Origin: an uncultured Phycisphaerales bacterium
GTDB lineage: Bacteria; Planctomycetota; Phycisphaerae; Phycisphaerales; SM1A02
Direction: 5' to 3'
DNA: 9,946 nucleotides
Assembly: GCA_946886375.1 (NCBI GenBank)
Contig: CAMPIL010000110.1
Coordinates: forward strand, 1 to 9,946
Within the stretch, counting starts at the first letter, position 1; every line of letters begins with the position of its first letter. Of this stretch, positions 1 to 5,863 are shown one piece after another. The notes beneath the pieces are model-generated. The model had not been told where the DNA came from, ran no database searches, and saw nothing but the letters and a program-made list of their open reading frames with translations. A program made the translations under genes and the position numbers.

Positions 1-78
1 CCCCCCCATTTTCAAGCAGAACACGGCATACGAGTTTTCTGCCTGTCTGGTGGGCTCGGAGATGTGTATATTAGAGGA
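1..78. other. Illumina P7/Nextera adapter left on the contig end
   Basis: This stretch is library adapter, not genome. From base 13 it follows the P7 flow-cell primer (caagcagaa.acggcatacgag, one mismatch). Bases 37-44 read TTCTGCCT, which is the Nextera N703 i7 index as it lies in the adapter. Bases 45-70 then follow the Nextera read-2 transposase end (GTCT.GTGGGCTCGGAGATG and so on) with one mismatch. After base 70 the match to the mosaic end decays, so the junction with real DNA lies at about 71-78. Bases 1-12 are a C-run and a short T-run, typical of a low-quality read end. The adapter sequences are recalled from knowledge, not searched. Confidence 0.95.
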
Positions 79-166
79 ATACTCCGTCATCCGCAAACTG
101 CCGGAGATGTTGAGGACCCTCAAACGACTGGAGCGCGCGATCGACGGAACGAAGCCCGGCGGATGA
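71..166 (+). CDS. C-terminal tail of a truncated gene, possibly LpxD
   Basis: An open frame runs out of the adapter and ends at TGA 164-166. It reads EEYSVIRKLPEMLRTLKRLE and then a short tail, ~31 codons in all. The segment is amphipathic and probably helical. It resembles the C-terminal helix after the hexapeptide-repeat domain of LpxD, UDP-3-O-acylglucosamine N-acyltransferase of lipid A synthesis, which often carries an '(Q)LRRLPELxxRIKxLE' pattern. None of the repeat domain is present, so the assignment is weak. The reading frame also passes through the adapter, but that part is an artefact and the true left limit is at about 71-78. Other proteins with a terminal coiled helix would fit equally well. 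Confidence 0.35.
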   Translation, partial: LEEYSVIRKLPEMLRTLKRLERAIDGTKPGG

Positions 167-405
167 CGACTGGTCGCGCCGCGAAATCCCCCCAGAAGCC
201 TGCCGCGGCATCTGCTGAACGTGCGGCTATAACTCGATAACGGACTGCGGAATCAGGCGGGTGTGTTCGAATTTGCGCTTGGATAATTGTGCCGCACAGT
301 TTGCCCAGATTTGGGCTTTATCCGGGAATCTGCGAACAAGCGCGCGTTTGGCATAATGAAGAGGGGATTAGCAGGCCGATATTAAGATTTCGGGAGGTGC
401 CTGCC
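167..405. other. Gene-free stretch upstream of the PilZ gene
   Basis: No convincing coding region lies between the stop of the truncated first gene and the strong ribosome binding site of the PilZ gene. A reading frame in phase with the PilZ gene extends back to an ATG at 289. That part is AT-richer, lacks a ribosome binding site and shows no family similarity, so I treat it as leader. AT-rich hexamers such as CATAAT (352-357) could be promoter -10 elements, but I could not pair one with a good -35. Confidence 0.4.
392..398 (+). promoter_or_regulatory. Shine-Dalgarno fixing the PilZ start
   Basis: GGGAGGT lies seven bases before ATG 406. It is the only strong ribosome binding site near this gene and decides for the start at 406 over the in-frame ATG at 289. 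Confidence 0.7.
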
Positions 406-1134
406 ATGATTCGCAGGAAACAATTCGTTGAGCCAGTGGTTCCAATGCACGTTCCTGATGACGAGCTGGAACGGCTCATCGACAAGCTTGATCGAGCCCA
501 ATCGCATGATTCGCACCGAAAGAGTGCGCCTCGGATTCCGTATCGACGGCGAGGCGTGGTGCTTTCCATCGAGCACCCGGGCCACAGTTGTTCGGTGGTT
601 TCCGTGTGGACGCGCAGCGTCTCCACACAGGCGGTCTCACTGGTTTTGGGCGCGTTCCTGCATCCTGGGACTCGCTGCAGTCTTGACCTGCCTCGATGCT
701 ATGGAACCGTGCAGCCGATTCATGGCTATGTGCGATGGTGCAGGCTGGTCGAGGGGATCGTGCATGAAGTGGCGATCCAGTTCGACGCGCCGCTGGAGTT
801 GCAATACTTTGTCAACGTTGCAGTGCTGCGCGAGTACCTGCCGCAGGAGAATCCCCGGGTCCAGTCGAGGTCGGATCCTGAAGATCAGATGCGGCTGCTC
901 CGAGATTTACTTGGGGAAGTCGAAGGATTATTCGAGTTTCCGCGGTTAAGTAAAGCAGTCTCGGTGTGCAGGCGATTGTCCCAGCTCGCTGATCATATGG
1001 ATTGGCTGGAACTATCATCAGCAGCGAACGAGGTCTTGCGAACGGTGCGCAGCACAGGCTCGATCGCTCGCGCGGAAACCCAACTGCGAAAACTACTGCG
1101 AATTGGAAGCGGCATGATTGAATCGCTTTCTTGA
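406..1134 (+). CDS. PilZ-like domain protein with helical C-terminal region
   Basis: The product is 242 aa with the start at ATG 406. Residues ~46-130 look like a PilZ domain, a small beta-barrel that in its classic form binds cyclic di-GMP. They open with the basic YRRRG patch (46-50) and contain alternating beta strands (VVLSIEHPG, FLHPGTRC, GYVRWCRLVEGIVHEVAIQFD). The 'HPGTRC...G.V..CR.VEG..HEV...FD' pattern is one I associate with planctomycete PilZ proteins. The second ligand motif, normally [D/N]xSxxG, reads SVSTQA here, so nucleotide binding is doubtful. Residues ~155-235 are predicted helical, perhaps a four-helix bundle like HPt domains, but I see no phosphoacceptor His-x-x-Lys-Gly motif. 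It has no signal peptide or membrane segment, so it is probably a cytosolic signalling or scaffold protein. It stands alone, facing the leftward VOC gene. Confidence 0.75.
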   Translation: MIRRKQFVEPVVPMHVPDDELERLIDKLDRAQSHDSHRKSAPRIPYRRRGVVLSIEHPGHSCSVVSVWTRSVSTQAVSLVLGAFLHPGTRCSLDLPRCYGTVQPIHGYVRWCRLVEGIVHEVAIQFDAPLELQYFVNVAVLREYLPQENPRVQSRSDPEDQMRLLRDLLGEVEGLFEFPRLSKAVSVCRRLSQLADHMDWLELSSAANEVLRTVRSTGSIARAETQLRKLLRIGSGMIESLS

Positions 1135-1260
1135 CGCGGTAGACATTTCCACGCAAAAAAGTTGATGGGCGGTTATCGAGGATTTGACTCTGTGTCCTGA
1201 GTCATGAGACGCGTCGCGGACCCGCTGCCTGAATTGACATACCTCATGCGGGTTGACCAA

Positions 1261-1300
1261 CCCTCTCCCTCATCACGACAATTGTGGTGAGGGAGCAGGG
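1261..1300. repeat. Long GC-rich palindrome (REP-like or bidirectional terminator)
   Basis: CCCTCTCCCTCATCAC (1261-1276) can pair with GTGGTGAGGGAGCAGGG (1284-1300). This gives a stem of about 16 pairs with one G-U pair and one bulged C, around a 7-base loop (1277-1283). No T-run follows on either strand, so it is not a textbook intrinsic terminator. It may be a dispersed REP-type palindrome or a processing or termination aid between converging genes. Confidence 0.6.
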
Positions 1301-1345
1301 TGGTCGCCTCGGAACTTGCGAAAACAATGGACGAACCTTTTGATC

Positions 1346-1375
1346 CACAGATCAACGCAGATGGAGACAGATGGG
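1346..1375. repeat. Three tandem ~10-bp units (CACAGATCAA type)
   Basis: The units are CACAGATCAA, CGCAGATGGA and GACAGATGGG, all sharing an NNCAGATSRN core. They resemble the 'cacagatgaacacagatgaa' intergenic repeat that recurs in many Planctomycetota and Verrucomicrobiota genomes (recalled, not searched). Only three units are present. Confidence 0.5.
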
Positions 1376-1419
1376 TCAAAAGGGGTGAAGGATTCAACCC
1401 CTTGTCGTCGTTTTGACCC
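1373..1419 (-). terminator. Putative intrinsic terminator of the leftward VOC operon
   Basis: Read leftward, this hairpin begins 15 bases after the VOC stop codon. The outer arms GGGTCAAAA (1373-1381) and TTTTGACCC (1411-1419) pair perfectly. An inner stem pairs AAGGGGTTGAA with TTCACCCCTT (minus strand), with one bulge and a 3-base loop, and is followed by TTTT. The inner stem plus T-run fits a Rho-independent terminator, although the run is only four T's. The outer arms could form an alternative, larger structure. Confidence 0.5.
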
Positions 1420-1433
1420 CGCGCGATCTGCGG

Positions 1434-1829
1434 TTACCGCTTCACTTCACACAGGTACAGCACGTTCCCGTCCGGGTCGTTGAAGAACGCGAGTTTGACG
1501 GCTTTGTCGTCGATGACCGGGCCATGGAAGTTGACGCCTCGGCTTCGGAGTTCGGCGACGACCTGTTCGATGGGTTGCGCGACGTTCAGGCCGATCTGCG
1601 TGGCTCCGCTGGTCCCTGGCGGTGGGGCATTCTTGCCAGGCGGGTGAAGGCCGATCATGAAGTCATGGCCTGCATCGATCATGCAGAAGTGGTCGCCGGC
1701 GCGGTATGCGATTTTCAGGCCGAGCGTCTGGTTGTAGAAACGCACGGCGCGATCCATGTCGGTGATGAACACGGTGGGCGAGCCGCCTGCGATCAGCGGG
1801 GCGGCCAGCGTTTGCGTTGATGTTGACAT
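1434..1829 (-). CDS. VOC / glyoxalase-fold family protein
   Basis: The product is 131 aa, the usual size for a single-module vicinal oxygen chelate (glyoxalase/bleomycin-resistance/dioxygenase) protein. The N-terminal half has the strand-helix pattern PTVFITDMDRAVRFYNQTLGLK (18-39), and the C-terminal half ends in FFNDPDGNVLYLCEVK (115-130). This DPDGN...E block is the family hallmark and E128 is the usual metal ligand. The first-strand His or Glu ligand of typical metal enzymes is not obvious; T19 or V20 sits there. Metal binding and catalysis are therefore uncertain, and substrate cannot be inferred. A moderate AAAGGAT ribosome binding site precedes ATG 1829. The gene starts 37 bp after the putative anti-sigma gene on the same strand, so co-transcription is likely. 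Confidence 0.85.
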   Translation of the reverse strand: MSTSTQTLAAPLIAGGSPTVFITDMDRAVRFYNQTLGLKIAYRAGDHFCMIDAGHDFMIGLHPPGKNAPPPGTSGATQIGLNVAQPIEQVVAELRSRGVNFHGPVIDDKAVKLAFFNDPDGNVLYLCEVKR

Positions 1830-1866
1830 CGGCGATCCTTTCTCAATCCGGTTCCGGCGCTCACCT

Positions 1867-2355
1867 TCAGCGCATCTGCGTGTCGGCTGGATCGGCTTGA
1901 GGCTCGGACGATTGATCCTGCGTCAAATCCAGCGTGGACAGCTTGGCAAACTGCGCGCGGAAGCGGTCGATGGTGCGTTCTGCATCGCGCGCCATCAGGT
2001 CAAGTTCGCTCTTGAGCGGGGCGGCCAATGAAACCTCAAGCGGCGGCACCGACAGGCGATTGAGCACGGAAATATCCAGGCGCGACAATGCGGCTGCGAT
2101 GTCGCGGTTGCTGGGCGAGTTGGACGTCGCAGCGCGTTCGGATTGCATCATCGCCAACCATGCCGAGGCGATCATGAACGATGCGGCCAGTGCCATGGCC
2201 CAGCCGATGGACTTGCGATTGGCGATGGTGCCTGTGCGCGTGGTGCTGTGCAGGGCGGCGAGTGTGCGGGCTCGCAGGCGCGGGGGAGGCGCGAGCCGGG
2301 CTGAGGCAGCCGTTGATCGCAGTTCTCGCTCAAGGTCGTTCATTGACACGGACAT
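1867..2355 (-). CDS. Putative single-pass membrane anti-sigma factor
   Basis: The product is 162 aa. It has a basic cytosolic N-terminus (1-49, with an Arg-rich LRARTLAALH segment), one strong transmembrane helix at ~50-70 (IGWAMALAASFMIASAWLAMM), and a ~92-residue outer part with amphipathic helices and an acidic, Gln/Asp-rich end. The role as anti-sigma factor is inferred from position and topology: it directly follows and overlaps an ECF sigma gene. The zinc anti-sigma motif HxxxCxxC is absent, so it is not a ZAS-type protein. Start ATG 2355 has a strong GGAGGT (2361-2366) at 5-base spacing inside the end of the sigma gene. A second ATG at 2343 forms an ATGA overlap with the sigma stop, but its spacing to the SD is poor. 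Overlap implies translational coupling and a fixed ratio of the two proteins. It could instead be an unrelated membrane protein of the operon. Confidence 0.6.
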   Translation of the reverse strand: MSVSMNDLERELRSTAASARLAPPPRLRARTLAALHSTTRTGTIANRKSIGWAMALAASFMIASAWLAMMQSERAATSNSPSNRDIAAALSRLDISVLNRLSVPPLEVSLAAPLKSELDLMARDAERTIDRFRAQFAKLSTLDLTQDQSSEPQADPADTQMR

Positions 2356-2999
2356 GATACACCTCCGGTGAGCAGATCGGGCTTGACCGCTGCGGGCGGG
2401 CCTGAAATCGCGGGTGTGGCGTGCGCGGCGAGGGTTTCGCGGGCGCGATGCAGCATGACCCGCACGGAAATTCGGGTCCGGCCAAGCACGATGGCGATGT
2501 GCGGAATGGGCATGTCCTCGGCGTACCGCAGCCAGAGCGCGGCGTGCTGCTCACTGCTCAGGACGCGCGCGGCGAGCGCCCACAGTTCGCTGCCTGCATG
2601 ATGTGAAGTGTCGTCGTGAACAGGATCATTCGCAATGGCCTGCACGAGATAGGCACGGTCTTCAAGTTTGCGCCTGGACCGAGCTGCGGCTCGAAGCGAA
2701 TCAATCGCAAGACGCGATGCGATCGTGAACAGCCACGTCGAGAAGCGATTGGTCGGGCGGTATCGGGCGAGGTTCCGCCATGCCAAAAGGAAAGTTTCCT
2801 GCGTGAGGTCTTCTGCATCCGCCGGTGCGCAGACCCGCCGCAGGATGAAGTTGTAGATGCGAGATTCAAAGCGGCCGATGAGTTCGACGAAGCACGGCGA
2901 CGATCCCGACTGCGCGCGGCTGGCCAGCGCCTCATCGGGCAACTGGCTCAGCGGCGCGTGCATCGAAGTTGCGCTGGGGATGTTCGTGTCGTCAGCCAT
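2340..2999 (-). CDS. ECF-type RNA polymerase sigma factor
   Basis: The product is 219 aa with the classic two-domain ECF layout. Sigma region 2 spans ~37-104: FVELIGRFESRIYNFILRRV, then the -10 recognition segment DAEDLTQETFLLAWRNL (61-77) and FSTWLFTIASRLAIDSLR. Region 4 spans ~141-190, with the helix-turn-helix AEDMPIPHIAIVLGRTRISVRVMLHRARETL. It would direct RNA polymerase to a small stress or signal regulon. Start ATG 2999 lacks a clear ribosome binding site; the in-frame ATG 2963 (residue 13) is an alternative. The gene begins 23 bp after the secreted-protein stop. Its 3' end holds the ribosome binding site of the putative anti-sigma gene and ends in an unusual ...SCPCQ tail. The set as a whole suggests co-expression and probably autoregulation. 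Confidence 0.93.
   Translation of the reverse strand: MADDTNIPSATSMHAPLSQLPDEALASRAQSGSSPCFVELIGRFESRIYNFILRRVCAPADAEDLTQETFLLAWRNLARYRPTNRFSTWLFTIASRLAIDSLRAAARSRRKLEDRAYLVQAIANDPVHDDTSHHAGSELWALAARVLSSEQHAALWLRYAEDMPIPHIAIVLGRTRISVRVMLHRARETLAAHATPAISGPPAAVKPDLLTGGVSCPCQ
2361..2366 (-). promoter_or_regulatory. Shine-Dalgarno of the anti-sigma gene inside the sigma gene
   Basis: Minus-strand GGAGGT lies five bases before ATG 2355. It also encodes Gly-Gly of the sigma factor C-terminus, so it sits within translated message. This favours coupled translation and supports the start at 2355. Confidence 0.7.
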
Positions 3000-3022
3000 G
3001 CGAGGCGTGAATCAGCGGCATC

Positions 3023-4123
3023 TTAATCCGGCTGAGTGGTGGAGCGCACTTTGATTTCAACTCGCGTGCCCTGCGAGTCGGAATCGTCTGCCTCATCATC
3101 ATGCACCTCTTGGTCTTTCATGTGCTTGTCGTGCATGGATTTCAGCATTTCGATGATGTCGGTGGTCTTTTGCTCCACCTGGATGCGGATGGTGGAGTTG
3201 GCGGAGGTGAGTTTGACGCCTTGAAGGGTGGCCTTGAACGCAGCAAGTTCCGGATCGTTGTTCGCGGCGAGTTTGCCCATCGCGAGCAGGCCGCGGAAAA
3301 GGTCGGCGAGGTTGACTGCGGTTTCGTCTTTCTCTGTGGCGATGGCGAGATCGAGGAAGGTGCTGCCCTCGGCTTCGCCGATGTTGACCATGGCGGACTT
3401 GGCATCGCGCATGACGGTGGATGCTGGATCGTGCCGGTCATCGTCGTCATCGTCTTCGTTTTCGTCGTCGTCGTGGCCGTGAATCCATCCCAGGCCGTCG
3501 GACGCGGCGAAGAAATACGAGCCCGACCGCGGCGTGACAGCGAGCGCAGACTTGGCTTGCTGATTGAGGTTGGGCAGTTTGCCTTCCATGACGCCCAGGC
3601 CCCGCACGAGGTGCTCGGAGGATTTCGACAGCACGACGACGCGGTCGCTTTCAGCACTGCCCGGCACGACGTAGAAGAACGTCGCGTGACCATCGGCATT
3701 GAACGATTGGAGCGAATAGCCCGCGACTTCGAGTTGACTGTACGCCTCGTCCTGCAATTTAAGCATTGCGATCAGGTCATCGACGGCTGGGGTGGCGGTG
3801 ATGATCGCGACGAACGTGCCGTCCTCGGCGTGAGGATCGCCGTTGCCGTAAGCGGTGATGTCGCGAAGATCCTTCAGCGGATCGATGCCGAGATGTTCGT
3901 GAATCTCGTCAAGTCCCTCGATGTCAATGCTCATTTCCTTGCCGTGTTCGAGCACGTGCTTGACGAGTTGGGAATTCGCCAGGGCCTGAACATCCAGGTG
4001 GGCCAGCCACTGGGCGTCTGCGGCAACGCGGTTCATCTGGAACGGGCCGGCATGCGTCGTGCTGACGCCGGTGAGCGCCATCGCGGCGATGAGTGTCAAG
4101 CGGCGAGATCGTGCATAGTTCAT
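3023..4123 (-). CDS. Secreted/periplasmic protein of unknown function with Asp-rich tract
   Basis: The product is 366 aa. It begins with a clear Sec signal peptide (basic MNYARSRR, hydrophobic LTLIAAMALTGV, cleavage probably after THA-25). The mature protein opens with VAADAQWLAHLDVQAL, a phrase I associate with planctomycete secreted proteins of no known function that assess 'protein X at cell surface'; I do not recognise a catalytic motif. Residues 215-232 form a low-complexity His/Asp/Glu patch with six Asp in a row (224-229), a possible cation-binding loop. A second acidic patch lies near 341-349. There is no lipobox Cys and no further membrane helix. AGGAGA (minus strand, 4134-4129) gives a good start at ATG 4123. 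It heads the sigma/anti-sigma gene set, which suggests a sensor, effector or regulon target of that system. This is inference from context only. Confidence 0.8.
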   Translation of the reverse strand: MNYARSRRLTLIAAMALTGVSTTHAGPFQMNRVAADAQWLAHLDVQALANSQLVKHVLEHGKEMSIDIEGLDEIHEHLGIDPLKDLRDITAYGNGDPHAEDGTFVAIITATPAVDDLIAMLKLQDEAYSQLEVAGYSLQSFNADGHATFFYVVPGSAESDRVVVLSKSSEHLVRGLGVMEGKLPNLNQQAKSALAVTPRSGSYFFAASDGLGWIHGHDDDENEDDDDDDRHDPASTVMRDAKSAMVNIGEAEGSTFLDLAIATEKDETAVNLADLFRGLLAMGKLAANNDPELAAFKATLQGVKLTSANSTIRIQVEQKTTDIIEMLKSMHDKHMKDQEVHDDEADDSDSQGTRVEIKVRSTTQPD

Positions 4124-4234
4124 TGGATTCTCCTGAAGGGATGACGGTCACAGGTTGTACGGAGAGCGGCGGCGGGCGTTACACAAACCTGGTGATTCGC
4201 AAAAAGGCCAACGGCAGTACCATGCTCGACTTTC
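4124..4234. promoter_or_regulatory. Divergent intergenic region, secreted protein versus MFS
   Basis: These 111 bases separate two divergent starts, so promoters for both must lie here or just inside the genes. An imperfect inverted repeat built on CAGGTT...AACCTG, with the arms about 30 bases apart, lies around 4150-4191 and could be an operator. I could not identify convincing -35/-10 pairs. The MFS start lacks a Shine-Dalgarno, so its message may have a very short leader. Confidence 0.35.
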
Positions 4235-5509
4235 ATGAATCAGCCGCACGTCCAATCCGCAAATATCGCGCAGTCCACGCCGCTGTGGGCGGTGAATCTG
4301 GTGACATTTCTGGCGTCGATCGGCACCGGGATGGTATGGAACGGCATCGCGTTCATCGCCAAGCACGATTACCACTTCCAGGCGACTGGAACATTGCTGC
4401 TGTATTTCGTGATGGGGATCACGTATGTCGTTGGCGCGATTTCCACCGGGCGCGTGCTGCGGCTGATTGATAGGTGGCTTTCACCACGGGCTGCTCTGGC
4501 AGTGATTCTTTCGTCCGAGGCCGTGATCTGCGTGGGGCTGTACTTTGTCAAGGCGGACTGGATGCTGTGGATGGTCGCGTGCGCGATCAGCGTACTGTCA
4601 TCGTGGCTGTGGCCGATCATTGAAAGTTACCTGACTGCGGGCCGGCACGGGAAACAGATGCGGCAGGCGATTGGGTGGTGGAACCTGTGCTGGACCAGCG
4701 CGGTGGCGGTGGCGCTGGTGCTGATGATGCCGGTGATGCGCGAGCAGCCTTCGACGCTGGAGTGGGGGAGCCTGACGGTGCGCCTGGAGCCGCGCATGGC
4801 AATTGTCGTTCTGGGCGCGCTTCACGCTGTGGCACTTCTGCCCCTGATTCGCTTCGGCAAACGGCCGGGTGCGCACGATGAATCGCTGTCGGCTGAATCG
4901 ATGCAGTCGGAGTATCCAGACCTGTTGCGTGCCGCGCGCATGCTGCTGCCACTGAGTTACGTGTTGAACTCGGCGATGTCGCCGCTGATGCCGTATCTGC
5001 TTGAACGCGTGCACCTGGCCCAGGAATGGGAGACGACCGTCGCATCAACGTGGATGTGGGTTCGCATCATCGCAATGGCGGTGATGTGGCGGGTAGGATT
5101 CTGGCACGGACGATGGGGCACGCTGCTGCTCGGCGGCGTGGCGGTTACGGCGGGCTTCGGCCTGACGGTACTGGGCATCTCGCTGCCGCTGATGATTGCC
5201 GGGCTGGCGATTTTCGGAGTGGGGATGGGCGTGGTGTACTACGCCGCGCTGTACTACGCGATGGCGGTTGGCCGGGCCGAAGTCGATGCCGGCGGCACAC
5301 ATGAAGCGTTGATTGGATTGGGTTACACCGTCGGCCCGCTCACGGGTTTGCTGGGCGTGGGCGCGACACACGCCGCGCACGCACAGGGTTGGCCGCTGCG
5401 TGATGGCGCAGCGGTCGTGACGATCGTGTGGCTGTTGGTTGGCCTCGGCGCGCTGGGGGTGGTCAAGCCCTACCGCGCGGCCCGCATGCGACGATTGCGA
5501 AATTCCTGA
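4235..5509 (+). CDS. Major facilitator superfamily (MFS) transporter
   Basis: The product is 424 aa, the usual MFS length, with about twelve hydrophobic helices. Examples lie at ~18-42, 52-72, 86-106, 108-130, 150-168, 188-206, 235-255, 272-290, 295-313, 315-343, 358-378 and 391-410. The loop after helix 2 holds GRVLRLIDRW (72-81), a relaxed form of the MFS 'G-x-x-x-D-R-x-G' signature. A long cytosolic central loop (207-230) divides the two six-helix halves. Substrate cannot be read from the sequence; sugar or drug export would both fit. Start ATG 4235 gives a full first helix; no ribosome binding site is visible. Stop TGA lies 9 bp from the end of the converging fmdB-like gene, so transcripts may overlap. 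Confidence 0.87.
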   Translation: MNQPHVQSANIAQSTPLWAVNLVTFLASIGTGMVWNGIAFIAKHDYHFQATGTLLLYFVMGITYVVGAISTGRVLRLIDRWLSPRAALAVILSSEAVICVGLYFVKADWMLWMVACAISVLSSWLWPIIESYLTAGRHGKQMRQAIGWWNLCWTSAVAVALVLMMPVMREQPSTLEWGSLTVRLEPRMAIVVLGALHAVALLPLIRFGKRPGAHDESLSAESMQSEYPDLLRAARMLLPLSYVLNSAMSPLMPYLLERVHLAQEWETTVASTWMWVRIIAMAVMWRVGFWHGRWGTLLLGGVAVTAGFGLTVLGISLPLMIAGLAIFGVGMGVVYYAALYYAMAVGRAEVDAGGTHEALIGLGYTVGPLTGLLGVGATHAAHAQGWPLRDGAAVVTIVWLLVGLGALGVVKPYRAARMRRLRNS

Positions 5510-5518
5510 GCAAGGCGG

Positions 5519-5746
5519 TCAGGAATTGCACGGCCCGTGCGGATTGCCGCACGCGCAGCCCGGGCCACTGTGCCGGTGCGCCGGCTTGGTGGTGGGTGAG
5601 CCCGCCACTGCAAACGTTGAGTGCAGCCGTAAAAACTTACGGCCCTTGCCCTTGGGATCTTCAACCGGCTTGTCGGCGTCAGCCATCGACCGCAGCAACT
5701 CAATCGTCTCGCCGTCTTCCAGAGATTTGTATTCGTAAAGTGGCAT
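5519..5746 (-). CDS. FmdB-family small protein without N-terminal zinc cysteines
   Basis: The product is 75 aa if started at ATG 5746, giving the family opening MPLYEYKSLEDGETIELL. FmdB/CxxC_CxxC_SSSS proteins usually have two CxxC pairs in the first ~40 residues that form a zinc ribbon. Here both are gone: KSLEDGE replaces KCxxCGE, and PVEDPKGKGRKFLR replaces PxCPxCGxxxR. Cysteines occur only near the C-terminus, in GPGCACGNPHGPCNS. The rest of the domain (ELLRSMADADKPV, RLHSTFAV) is still family-like. Function of the family is unclear; it has been linked to regulation of amidase/formamidase genes and ribosome-associated roles. The upstream TTG at 5830 is in frame, but the extra 28 residues do not match the family. 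The gene converges with the MFS gene and lies 117 bp downstream of pgi on the same strand. Confidence 0.78.
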   Translation of the reverse strand: MPLYEYKSLEDGETIELLRSMADADKPVEDPKGKGRKFLRLHSTFAVAGSPTTKPAHRHSGPGCACGNPHGPCNS

Positions 5747-5783
5747 GGTGTTGATTCGCAATGAAAGTGGGCAGTTGGTGACA

Positions 5784-5789
5784 ATTGTA
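5784..5789 (-). promoter_or_regulatory. Possible -10 element for the fmdB-like gene
   Basis: Minus-strand TACAAT lies about 38 bases before ATG 5746, in the gap after the pgi gene. It matches TATAAT at five of six positions. No good -35 hexamer sits 16-18 bases upstream, so this is only a candidate. Confidence 0.25.
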
Positions 5790-5863
5790 TCCCGCAAGAG
5801 TGCCTGACTACTACGTTTCGTAAATCGCAACCGACGAATCCAGCCCCGCTGACCACTCCCCGC

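Larger units (their letters stand above)
1135..1433. other. Convergent intergenic spacer with palindrome and repeats
   Basis: This 299-bp region lies between the 3' ends of the rightward PilZ gene and the leftward VOC gene. It carries no believable gene. It holds a long palindrome (1261-1300), three 10-bp tandem repeats (1346-1375) and a second hairpin (1373-1419), which are listed separately. Confidence 0.7.

Noticed and set aside
289..405. N-terminal extension of the PilZ protein from ATG 289
   Set aside because: No ribosome binding site at 289, no similarity in the extra 39 residues, and a strong GGGAGGT fixes the start at 406.
3101..4144. 347-codon plus-strand open frame
   Set aside because: Antisense to the secreted protein, which has a signal peptide and a good ribosome binding site. 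The frame shows only Val/Gly-rich shadow sequence.
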